From the NCBI GenBank assembly GCA_035718045.1, contig DASTHV010000067.1, positions 1 through 7,155 of the forward strand: DNA of 7,155 nucleotides, read 5' to 3'. A program made the translations under genes and the position numbers. The notes below the pieces were generated by a model, which was not told the origin of the DNA, searched no databases, and worked only from the letters and a program-made list of their open reading frames with translations. Positions 1-5,643 of this stretch are shown in pieces; positions within the stretch are counted from its first letter, which is position 1; the number at the start of each line of letters is the position of its first letter. The stretch comes from DASTHV01 sp035718045. GTDB lineage: Bacteria; Patescibacteriota; Saccharimonadia; Saccharimonadales; UBA10212.

Positions 1-366
1 CAGAAGGTTAGGGAAGCGATTGAGCGAGCAAATTCCTTGCAGGCCGAACTGGGTAAGGTTGCCCTGGAACTGGGTCAGCTAATAGGCGAAGAGGTTGAGC
101 CAATGGTCGCAGTTATTACATCTGCGGCCGCTAGGGAAGAATCAGAATCCAAGAAATTGTTGGCGGATGATTCGGATGAAGGTTTACGACATGACATCAT
201 TGGTTATCTTTGTGGAGAAATTGAGCTTGGATCAGTGAGGTCGTTTCACCAGAAGCAACTGGTTGAGTGTTTTAGAGAGCTGGAAAAGCAAAAGGACCAA
301 CCCGCAGGATGGAGGGATAGATTTGTCCGGGTTCAGCAAGCGAATCTGACAGGCAAATTATCATAG
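1..366 (+). CDS. Unrecognised protein, 3' end only (5' truncated by window edge)
   Basis: The frame is open from the first base to a TAG stop, giving 121 visible residues. A TTG at position 37 could act as a start, but nothing like a good Shine-Dalgarno precedes it and the frame continues upstream, so the gene most likely begins outside the window. The visible part is hydrophilic, rich in Glu, Lys and Gln and probably mostly helical, with no membrane segment, signal peptide or catalytic motif that I recognise. A Trp-Arg-Asp-Arg-Phe patch lies near the C-terminus. I cannot assign a family. The next gene starts 38 bases downstream on the same strand, and I see no terminator hairpin between them. 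Confidence 0.6.
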   Translation, partial: QKVREAIERANSLQAELGKVALELGQLIGEEVEPMVAVITSAAAREESESKKLLADDSDEGLRHDIIGYLCGEIELGSVRSFHQKQLVECFRELEKQKDQPAGWRDRFVRVQQANLTGKLS

Positions 367-386
367 CAATCTAAGGGGTAAAGGTC

Positions 387-395
387 TGGTATCAT
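387..395 (+). promoter_or_regulatory. Candidate extended -10 promoter for the glycosyltransferase gene
   Basis: TG at 387-388, one base, then TATCAT at 390-395 forms an extended -10 element (5 of 6 matches to TATAAT). No good -35 is present at the expected distance, as is usual for extended -10 promoters. The predicted start of transcription, near 402, is only a few bases from the ATG at 405. No Shine-Dalgarno lies close to that ATG, so the transcript may be leaderless. The hexamer also sits between 4-base inverted arms CTGG (386-389) and CCAG (400-403). Confidence 0.4.
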
Positions 396-404
396 AAAGC
401 CAGC

Positions 405-1286
405 ATGAAACCCGCTGTCAAATTAGAGTGCCCGCAGCTGTTTAAAAAGTTCCCAACCGGTCTTTTGGGGCGCCAATTAGCCAGATACATCCTGCACGCT
501 GGGCAACAAGCTTTGGCCGATGGCTTCAAGCCCATCAATATCGCCGTGGTGGTCAGAACCAAAAACGACCGACCGGACTTATTAAAAATTATCGAGAACA
601 TCAAAAGCGAGAGGCGATATTACCCGGCGCGTATCGATTTGGTTGTGGTAGATACCGAATCCACTGACGGTACGCTTGAGCTTGCCGGGCAAGCCGGCGC
701 TACAATCGTGCGCATGAAACAAGATGGGTTTGATTACCCAAAGTCGATTAACCTAGGCCTTAAGGCTGTAAAAAAAGACGTTGTGGCCGTTTTTATAACC
801 GTTGGTCACGCCCGGCCGGCGCTAAATATCTGTTTTGGCGCCAGCGCCAGGCACTTTGCCGATCCAGAAGTCGTGGGCGTATATTCCGACAATCTGCCCA
901 ATGCTAACGCCAGTTTTTGGGAGCGGATATTTTACTACCTGGCCGCGCCGATTTTCATAAGGATGCGGGCTGGCGCCCATAAGATAAAAAAAGTCCGGCT
1001 TGGCGCTATGCAGGGTACTAGCTGCGCCGTTCGCGTAAGTACCTGGCAAAAGCATCCGTTTGATGAGAATTTCGCCCACGGCGGCGAGGATCTGGAGTGG
1101 GCGCGGCAAGCCTTTAGCCGCGGGGAAACGATGGTATTTGACCCGGTACTGACCGTCCATCACAGCCATGGCTTAAATCTGGTGAACTTTTTAAAACAAG
1201 TCCGATACTGGCAGAATGTAGCGCGCCAGCCGGGCGAGTTCCAGCAGAAACAATTAGCAAACTATCGTCCCGACCTGTTTGATTGA
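405..1286 (+). CDS. Family 2 glycosyltransferase
   Basis: This 293-residue protein probably transfers a sugar from a nucleotide-sugar donor to a cell-surface glycan or lipid carrier on the cytoplasmic face of the membrane. The GT-A fold signature is visible: a first strand with Arg-Thr-Lys-Asn-Asp (51-55), the donor-binding Asp-Thr-Glu-Ser-Thr-Asp-Gly-Thr block (83-90), a Phe-Asp-Tyr-Pro-Lys-Ser-Ile-Asn block (109-116), a Gly-His-Ala-Arg-Pro block (134-138) where many GT2 enzymes have DxD, a Gly-Glu-Asp-Leu-Glu-Trp acceptor/base block (227-232), and His-His-Ser-His-Gly (252-256). These resemble rhamnosyltransferase-like GT2 members that lack a plain DxD. About 45 residues precede the first strand, which is longer than usual. 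I see no membrane segment. The ATG at 405 is chosen because it is the first start after the previous gene. Donor and acceptor cannot be told from sequence. Confidence 0.85.
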   Translation: MKPAVKLECPQLFKKFPTGLLGRQLARYILHAGQQALADGFKPINIAVVVRTKNDRPDLLKIIENIKSERRYYPARIDLVVVDTESTDGTLELAGQAGATIVRMKQDGFDYPKSINLGLKAVKKDVVAVFITVGHARPALNICFGASARHFADPEVVGVYSDNLPNANASFWERIFYYLAAPIFIRMRAGAHKIKKVRLGAMQGTSCAVRVSTWQKHPFDENFAHGGEDLEWARQAFSRGETMVFDPVLTVHHSHGLNLVNFLKQVRYWQNVARQPGEFQQKQLANYRPDLFD

Positions 1287-1310
1287 CAAAGATAATCAGC
1301 CAAGCATAAG
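1283..1310 (+). promoter_or_regulatory. Candidate sigma70-type promoter for the secreted protein/pilin pair
   Basis: A perfect TTGACA (1283-1288) overlaps the TGA stop of the glycosyltransferase gene (1284-1286). After a 16-base spacer comes CATAAG (1305-1310), 4 of 6 matches to the -10 consensus. Transcription would begin near 1317, leaving a leader of about 26 bases that contains the ribosome-binding site. GATAAT at 1291-1296 is a better -10 hexamer by itself but has no suitable -35, so the choice of -10 is uncertain. Confidence 0.45.
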
Positions 1311-1311
1311 C

Positions 1312-1340
1312 TTAAAGTGCCCATAAATAAGGAACTTTAA
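1312..1340. repeat. Inverted repeat around the ribosome-binding site of the 1343 gene
   Basis: TTAAAGT (1312-1318) and ACTTTAA (1334-1340) are exact reverse complements separated by 15 bases. The Shine-Dalgarno AAGGA lies in the centre. The arms are A+T rich, so an RNA hairpin would be weak, and a transcript starting near 1317 would lose most of the left arm. If functional, a DNA operator seems more plausible than an RNA switch. Chance is not excluded. Confidence 0.3.
1329..1334 (+). promoter_or_regulatory. Ribosome-binding site fixing the start at 1343
   Basis: AAGGAA lies 8 bases before the ATG at 1343. This is good spacing for a Shine-Dalgarno and supports that start. Confidence 0.6.
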
Positions 1341-1342
1341 AT

Positions 1343-1936
1343 ATGCAAGTTAAACCAAAATTGGCCCTGGCGATTGCTGCGGTGACTCTGCTGTCCGCAG
1401 GAGGAACAACCTTGGCGCTAGGGTCGCTATATCAAGCTAATCCGCCGGTTCGGCCCGCCGATTCGCAAACTGGTCCGTCACGCCAATCAAGCGTGAATCA
1501 CCCAGGTGCCCAATCATCTACTAAGCTAACAGATGCTAAACTGCGAGCCTGCCAAAATCGCCAAACCGCCGTAAATAATATCATGAGCCGAATTGCCGAC
1601 CGCGGCCAAAAGCAGCTGAATTTGTTTACTACGATAGCCGGCCGAGTGGAAACCTTTTATACCACCAAACAGTTGTCGTTAGGTAACTACAACGCCCTAG
1701 TGTCTGATGTGAATAGCCAGAAAGCCGCGGCTACCACGGCAGTAAATACCATCCAGTCCGATAAAGTCAGCTTCAAATGCGATGGGACCGATCCCCACGG
1801 CGCGGCCCAAACTTTCAAGAACGATTTAAAGTCCGAGATATCGGCCCTTCAAGCTTATCGCACCTCTGTCAAAAACTTGATAGTTGGTGTTAAGTCGGTT
1901 GCCGACACCACCAGCACACAAGGAGGGCAGCAATGA
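1343..1936 (+). CDS. Unrecognised membrane-anchored or secreted helical protein
   Basis: The 197-residue product starts with a short basic stretch and a hydrophobic segment (about residues 7-29) that looks like a signal peptide or N-terminal membrane anchor. A Pro/Ser/Gln-rich linker (about 33-62) follows, then a mostly helical extracytoplasmic region (about 63-190). Two cysteines, C70 and C146, are the only ones present and could form a disulfide outside the cell. I recognise no enzyme motif and no named family. The gene has a good Shine-Dalgarno and its own candidate promoter. Its stop overlaps the start of the pilin-like gene in an ATGA, so the two are probably translated together; a role at the cell surface, perhaps with the pilin-like protein, is inferred from this. 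The C-terminus is Thr/Ser/Gly/Gln-rich and unstructured. Confidence 0.75.
   Translation: MQVKPKLALAIAAVTLLSAGGTTLALGSLYQANPPVRPADSQTGPSRQSSVNHPGAQSSTKLTDAKLRACQNRQTAVNNIMSRIADRGQKQLNLFTTIAGRVETFYTTKQLSLGNYNALVSDVNSQKAAATTAVNTIQSDKVSFKCDGTDPHGAAQTFKNDLKSEISALQAYRTSVKNLIVGVKSVADTTSTQGGQQ
1920..1926 (+). promoter_or_regulatory. Strong ribosome-binding site for the pilin-like gene
   Basis: AAGGAGG lies inside the last codons of the upstream gene, 6 bases before the ATG at 1933. It is the best Shine-Dalgarno match in the window. With the ATGA overlap it suggests efficient coupled or independent translation of the pilin-like protein. Confidence 0.7.
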
Positions 1937-2241
1937 AATTATTCAAAAATCAGTCTGGATTTTCAGCATTTGAGCTTATCTTAGTAATTCTGATCTTGGC
2001 CGTCATTGTCGTGGCTGGGATCTATGTCTCTAACAGAAACAGTAGTACTAATCCGGCTTCCGGGGCGCAGAAAACCGCCGCCAACACGTCATCGGCTAAA
2101 ACGGCTGATGTATCTTCGGCTCCGCAGGTTAACTCTACAAGCGACCTAACCAAAGCCGAGCAGGTTCTGGACCAAAACGACCCGTCTAGCGCCAATAGTT
2201 CCGACAGCAGCCAGTTCGACAGCCAAGTATCCGGCTTCTAG
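1933..2241 (+). CDS. Type IV pilin-like protein with prepilin cleavage motif
   Basis: This 102-residue protein has a short basic leader ending in Gly9, followed by Phe10 and Glu14. That is the prepilin peptidase pattern, with cleavage after Gly, Phe at +1 and Glu at +5. A hydrophobic helix of about 20 residues follows (about 14-33), which in type IV pilins and pseudopilins both anchors the protein and packs the filament core. After it there is no recognisable globular pilin head, only about 65 residues of low-complexity Ser/Thr/Asn/Ala/Asp-rich sequence without cysteines. It is therefore shorter than typical major pilins and may be a minor pilin, a pseudopilin or a substrate carrying only the targeting segment. 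No assembly ATPase, platform protein or prepilin peptidase lies in this window. The start overlaps the previous stop by four bases. Confidence 0.75.
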   Translation: MKLFKNQSGFSAFELILVILILAVIVVAGIYVSNRNSSTNPASGAQKTAANTSSAKTADVSSAPQVNSTSDLTKAEQVLDQNDPSSANSSDSSQFDSQVSGF

Positions 2242-2244
2242 ACC

Positions 2245-2268
2245 TTGCATTTTTGTGCTAAATATGAT
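2245..2268 (+). promoter_or_regulatory. Candidate promoter for the phosphatase/phosphotransferase unit
   Basis: TATGAT (2263-2268) matches the -10 consensus in 5 of 6 positions and would start transcription near 2275, about 22 bases before the ATG at 2297. TTGCAT (2245-2250) resembles a -35, but the 12-base spacing to TATGAT is too short. Paired with GATAAG (2266-2271) the spacing is 15 bases. The -10 is therefore more credible than the -35. The element begins just after the stop of the pilin-like gene. Confidence 0.4.
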
Positions 2269-2278
2269 AAGGTTTAGC
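2257..2278. repeat. Inverted repeat bracketing a -10 element
   Basis: GCTAAA (2257-2262) and TTTAGC (2273-2278) are exact reverse complements, and the 10 bases between them begin with the TATGAT hexamer. A protein bound here would cover the -10 and the start of transcription, so an operator is possible. As RNA it would form only a weak 6-pair hairpin with no following T run, so it is a poor terminator for the pilin pair. Confidence 0.35.
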
Positions 2279-2282
2279 TAGT

Positions 2283-2287
2283 AAGGA
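2283..2287 (+). promoter_or_regulatory. Ribosome-binding site for the histidine phosphatase gene
   Basis: AAGGA lies 9 bases before the ATG at 2297, within an A-rich leader. It supports this start. Confidence 0.55.
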
Positions 2288-2296
2288 AAAACAAAA

Positions 2297-3292
2297 ATGT
2301 CGCTAGAAACCAAGTCACCCCCAGAATCCGTTCCTGAGTCATCCGGCGAAAAGCCGCTGAATTACGAGCTTATAGTCGCCCGGCACGCTGAATATTTCGA
2401 TACTGCCAGCGAAAATCGAATGTTTGCCGAAGGTCTGGACGAAGCTGAAATCAAATCGAAATTAGGCCGCCTTACCGAAAATGGCGTACAACAGGCCGCT
2501 CAATTAGGGGTGGATGTCCTGAAGGAATCTATAGCCTCTGGTCAAAAAGTCGATATAACCTTCATTGGGAGCGCCCAAGAATACGAAAGTCCGCACTATA
2601 CGCCGCCCAACCCTTGGGCTGGTAAAAGAGCCCAAGAAACAGCTATGTTCGCCGCTACGGCCGCCGCTACCGAAGCCGCTCAGCTTGCCGAGGCGGGCAA
2701 AATACAGGCTGATCAAGTTACCATATCGACTCCGGTTATTGCCAATCGGCCGTTTAATGAAGCCGACCAACCGCACCGACGCTTAGTAGAAAGAGACGTG
2801 TATTACAGCCCTAAATCCAAAGAGTCGTTAATTGATGTCTACCGGGCGTTAGCCAAGCGAACGATTGAGCAAGGCATTAAAACTCCTGGTCATGAAACTC
2901 TTAGCGATAGCCAGCCGTCCGAATCGGCGGCGTTATCTAATTTGGAAAAAGAATTATGGGCCCGCGGCGACCCGAAGCTTGATGAATTCGCCGCTCAGAT
3001 AGGCAACGAGACTTCAACTGATGTGTCGGGCCGAATAATGCAAGTCGTAGCGGATATTACCGAGTTAGCCCAAGCCCATCAGCAAAGACACCCAGACCGC
3101 AAACTAGTTGTTGTCCTGGTGGCCCATGACGCCAATATCGGCGCGCTGTCGGCGCAGGCGTTTGGAATGGAAAAACCGATTATTCCTACCTTTACCGGGC
3201 GGCTTAACGCTCACATCCAAAACGGTGTGGCCAGCGTAGAGTATGATGGAAAGAGTTATCAATCCAAGCTGCCGCCGCCAAATGAGCGCTAA
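2297..3292 (+). CDS. Histidine phosphatase (phosphoglycerate mutase-like) superfamily protein
   Basis: Members of this superfamily remove or move phosphate through a phosphohistidine intermediate. The catalytic block reads Ala-Arg-His-Ala-Glu (28-32), with His30 the likely nucleophile and Ala where Gly is usual. A Leu-Thr-Glu-Asn-Gly...Gln-Ala...Leu-Gly block (59-71) is typical of the fold. Lys-Arg-Ala-Gln-Glu-Thr-Ala (110-116) supplies the second arginine. Val-Ala-His-Asp-Ala-Asn (275-280) supplies the second catalytic His277. At 331 residues it is longer than simple cofactor-dependent mutases (about 200-250), with extra sequence between residues 93 and 250. There is no signal peptide or membrane segment, so it is probably cytoplasmic. 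Its last 11 bases overlap the next gene, suggesting co-translation with the phosphotransferase pair. The substrate is unknown; a true phosphoglycerate mutase is unlikely given the length and divergent middle. Confidence 0.8.
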   Translation: MSLETKSPPESVPESSGEKPLNYELIVARHAEYFDTASENRMFAEGLDEAEIKSKLGRLTENGVQQAAQLGVDVLKESIASGQKVDITFIGSAQEYESPHYTPPNPWAGKRAQETAMFAATAAATEAAQLAEAGKIQADQVTISTPVIANRPFNEADQPHRRLVERDVYYSPKSKESLIDVYRALAKRTIEQGIKTPGHETLSDSQPSESAALSNLEKELWARGDPKLDEFAAQIGNETSTDVSGRIMQVVADITELAQAHQQRHPDRKLVVVLVAHDANIGALSAQAFGMEKPIIPTFTGRLNAHIQNGVASVEYDGKSYQSKLPPPNER

Positions 3293-4808
3293 GAAACTCA
3301 ATTTTCAATTCAGCTATCAGGTAAGGGATGTGTCGCCCTTGCCGCATTATTACGAAGAAATAATTTCCCATACCAAGCAGCTGAGCCAAATCGGCCTGCG
3401 CGGCGACCGCAACTACATGTTTCATAGTAAAGACGGTCTTGGCACGGCGTATTACGAGGCGGACGAAGCCCGCCTATCTGCCGAACATAATTATAAATTC
3501 TTTTCAGATACCAAAAACCGCCAGCAATTTTTTATTCAGATCGATAATCTGCTTGGGCAGATTAAAAAAAGACTGAACAAATTATCATCGCTTGAGCTTG
3601 ATAAACTCCCGGACAGTCAGCTATATGAACAATATATATCCTTGCTTGAGCTCGATAGCTGGGCCTTTACTTATTTTTTGGCATCGCAGCCATACAAGTT
3701 ACAGCTGTTTGAAGATGAAGCCAAGGCTGAGCTGCGTAAAAAAGTAGCTGCTTCTAGGGTAGATGAATATCTGGCCCAGCTGGCTTTGTCACAAGAGCCG
3801 ACCCGCGTCAGCGAAGAAGAGAAGGACTGGCTGGAACTGATTATATGGTCGCGTCAGCAGATTTCGCCGGCAGGGCTTGATATTAACCACCTCAAGCAGA
3901 AACACCCCGAATTGTACGAAAAGATAAATTCGCACTATCAAAAATACGGGACTTTAAGTTTGGGCGACGGGGTCTGGAATCACTCGATTAATTACTTTAT
4001 AGATAATCTTAGACGCGATTATCCGCGCGACATAAAGGAACTAAAAACTCGGTACTTAGAGCTTAAAAACTTCAAAAGCAGTACCTTTAATCGCCGCCGG
4101 CAACTGATTAAAGAATTGGAGTTGAGCCCTAGGACTATATCGACGATTGAATTTTTGGCCGAGATGGGTCGGTATCGATTCAATTTACGCGTGGAAGGCT
4201 TTATGCCGGTTATCTACCTATGCCTAAAAACCTTACGTGAAATTGAGCGGCGATTAGGAGTAAAAGGCTATGACCTGATGTTTTTAATTGACGAGGACGA
4301 GCTTAGGCAGTTTTATTCTAATCCGACCAAGCAAAAGTTAGCCGAATTGAGGAAACGAGTACCTAAAAACATGGAGTATCTGCTACTTTTGAAAGATGGC
4401 AAATACTCGGTGTTTTTGGGTAAGCACGCTGCTACGGAGTTTAAAAAATATATTGAAACCAATGATCGCTCCAAGCAGTCGGAAGTCGCCGGTAATGTGG
4501 CAATGCGCGGAAAAGTACAGGGGACCGCTACTGTCTATATGTGGGGCGATGACCTTAATAAAAAACTTAAAGAAATTAAAAAACACCCAATATTGATAGC
4601 CGGCCACACTCGTCCGGCCATGATGCCATTGATTCGCGAATCTATCGGCATCGTGACTGACGAGGGCGGTATTACTTCTCATGCGGCGATTGTATCGCGG
4701 GAGCTGGGGCTGCCTAGCGTGATAAATACCAAACACGCAACCAAGGTGTTTAAGACTGGCGATAAGGTAGAGCTGGATGCAGAGAACGGGATCGTTAGAA
4801 AACTATGA
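3282..4808 (+). CDS. Phosphohistidine swivel-domain protein with helical N-terminal region (split phosphotransferase subunit)
   Basis: The 508-residue product ends in a PEP-utilising-enzyme mobile (swivel) domain (about 400-508). Its signature Asp-Glu-Gly-Gly-Ile-Thr-Ser-His-Ala-Ala-Ile-Val-Ser-Arg-Glu-Leu (460-475) places the phospho-accepting histidine at His467. In PEP synthase, PPDK and rifampin phosphotransferase this histidine carries phosphate from the ATP-grasp site to the substrate. Residues 1-395 are charged and mainly helical. A stretch at 292-341 (Arg-rich helix, then Tyr-Asp-Leu-Met-Phe-Leu-Ile-Asp-Glu-Asp-Glu-Leu) resembles the end of the central domain of rifampin phosphotransferase-like proteins. 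There is no TIM-barrel PEP/pyruvate domain. I prefer ATG 3282, which overlaps the previous gene by 11 bases; the in-frame ATG at 3243 would add 13 residues and a 50-base overlap. Neither has a Shine-Dalgarno, so reinitiation after the phosphatase stop is likely. The stop overlaps the ATP-grasp gene by ATGA. Confidence 0.82.
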   Translation: MSAKKLNFQFSYQVRDVSPLPHYYEEIISHTKQLSQIGLRGDRNYMFHSKDGLGTAYYEADEARLSAEHNYKFFSDTKNRQQFFIQIDNLLGQIKKRLNKLSSLELDKLPDSQLYEQYISLLELDSWAFTYFLASQPYKLQLFEDEAKAELRKKVAASRVDEYLAQLALSQEPTRVSEEEKDWLELIIWSRQQISPAGLDINHLKQKHPELYEKINSHYQKYGTLSLGDGVWNHSINYFIDNLRRDYPRDIKELKTRYLELKNFKSSTFNRRRQLIKELELSPRTISTIEFLAEMGRYRFNLRVEGFMPVIYLCLKTLREIERRLGVKGYDLMFLIDEDELRQFYSNPTKQKLAELRKRVPKNMEYLLLLKDGKYSVFLGKHAATEFKKYIETNDRSKQSEVAGNVAMRGKVQGTATVYMWGDDLNKKLKEIKKHPILIAGHTRPAMMPLIRESIGIVTDEGGITSHAAIVSRELGLPSVINTKHATKVFKTGDKVELDAENGIVRKL

Positions 4809-5635
4809 GTTATATCGCGTTTTTTAAAGACATTACAAAGGCCGACGCGCGGCGGTTTGGCGGCAAGGCAGCATCGTTGGGCGAGTTGACCGGGGCTGGG
4901 TTGCCGGTGCCAGAGGGGTTTGCCATTGATGTTGATGCTTATAGTCAGTTCACCGCCAAACCGCCGGACGATAAACTCGAACAAGAACTATATGAGGCTT
5001 TTGATAAACTTGGCGCGGCCCGGGTGGCAGTACGATCATCGGCTGTAGCCGAAGATGCGGCCGATGCTTCTTGGGCCGGCCAGCTGGAATCTTATTTGAA
5101 TGTTGGCAACGCGGACCTAATTCAATCAGTCCAAAAATGTTGGCGGTCAATCGATAGCCGCCGGGCAGTTGAGTACGCCAAAGATAAGCAGCTGCGCGCC
5201 GAAGACAAGGCGGTGGGTGTGGTGGTTCAAAAAATGTTAGACAGTCAGAAATCCGGAGTAATGTTCAGCGTGCACCCGGTTTTGAAGGATAAAAACACCA
5301 TGGTTATAGAATCGCTTTACGGCCTGGGCGAGATGATTGTTCAGGGTGAGATTACACCGGATAATTATGTAATTAGTAAACGGCCATTAAAAGTACTGGA
5401 ATTTAATATCGCCGTTAAGGAAAAACAAATGGTTTACAAAAACGGCGCTAACCGCGTAGAAGCGGTAGAGGAACCCTTGGCCGACCGGGCGAGTTTAAGC
5501 GAAGAAGATGTTTTGGAGCTGGCTGAGCTTGGCGTAAAGGTAGAGCAGCACTACGGCCGGCCCCAGGATATCGAGTGGGCGCAGGTAGACGGCAAGTTTT
5601 ATATTTTGCAATCCCGCCCGATAACTACTTTGTAA
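4805..5635 (+). CDS. Stand-alone ATP-grasp (PPDK_N, PEP synthase-like) domain protein
   Basis: This 276-residue protein is only the nucleotide-binding domain of the PEP synthase/PPDK superfamily, which cleaves ATP and phosphorylates the swivel histidine. The family motifs look intact in order: Gly-Gly-Lys-Ala-Ala-Ser-Leu-Gly (19-26) with Lys21, Val-Arg-Ser-Ser-Ala...Glu-Asp (76-84), Ser-Trp-Ala-Gly-Gln (89-93), a Ser-Gly-Val-Met-Phe-Ser block, a Tyr-Gly-Leu-Gly-Glu...Gly-Glu-Ile-Thr-Pro-Asp block, and Asp-Ile-Glu-Trp (255-258) ending in Gln-Ser-Arg-Pro-Ile-Thr (269-274). It is shorter than the usual 310-340 residues, mainly because the helical part between residues 40 and 70 is reduced. It ends right after the Arg-Pro-Ile-Thr motif, with no fused swivel or barrel. 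The ATGA overlap with the swivel-domain gene suggests equal production and a two-subunit enzyme. No Shine-Dalgarno is evident. Confidence 0.88.
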   Translation: MSYIAFFKDITKADARRFGGKAASLGELTGAGLPVPEGFAIDVDAYSQFTAKPPDDKLEQELYEAFDKLGAARVAVRSSAVAEDAADASWAGQLESYLNVGNADLIQSVQKCWRSIDSRRAVEYAKDKQLRAEDKAVGVVVQKMLDSQKSGVMFSVHPVLKDKNTMVIESLYGLGEMIVQGEITPDNYVISKRPLKVLEFNIAVKEKQMVYKNGANRVEAVEEPLADRASLSEEDVLELAELGVKVEQHYGRPQDIEWAQVDGKFYILQSRPITTL

Positions 5636-5643
5636 TCATTAAA

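Noticed and set aside
822..1169. Minus-strand open frame opposite the glycosyltransferase
   Set aside because: It is antisense to conserved glycosyltransferase motifs and has no protein features of its own.
2504..2786. Overlapping open frames on both strands inside the phosphatase gene
   Set aside because: Composition is basic and repetitive with no family signal; they are other-frame readings of a real gene.
3243..3281. Start of the swivel-domain gene at ATG 3243
   Set aside because: It would give a 50-base overlap with the phosphatase gene, and it has no Shine-Dalgarno. The ATG at 3282 gives the more usual short coupled overlap. The choice is not certain.
4383..4736. Minus-strand open frame opposite the swivel domain
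   Set aside because: It lies fully within a well-supported plus-strand domain whose motifs explain the sequence; the antisense translation shows no recognisable motif and no ribosome-binding site.
3282..5635. The two phosphotransferase genes as one PEP synthase broken by a frameshift
   Set aside because: The ATP-grasp domain is encoded downstream of the swivel domain, the reverse of the fused order, so no single frameshift could restore PEP synthase. The clean ATGA overlap and intact motifs also point to two real genes.
3282..5635. Calling the pair phosphoenolpyruvate synthase (ppsA)
   Set aside because: No PEP/pyruvate-binding TIM-barrel sequence is present in either protein or elsewhere in the window, so pyruvate as substrate is not supported.
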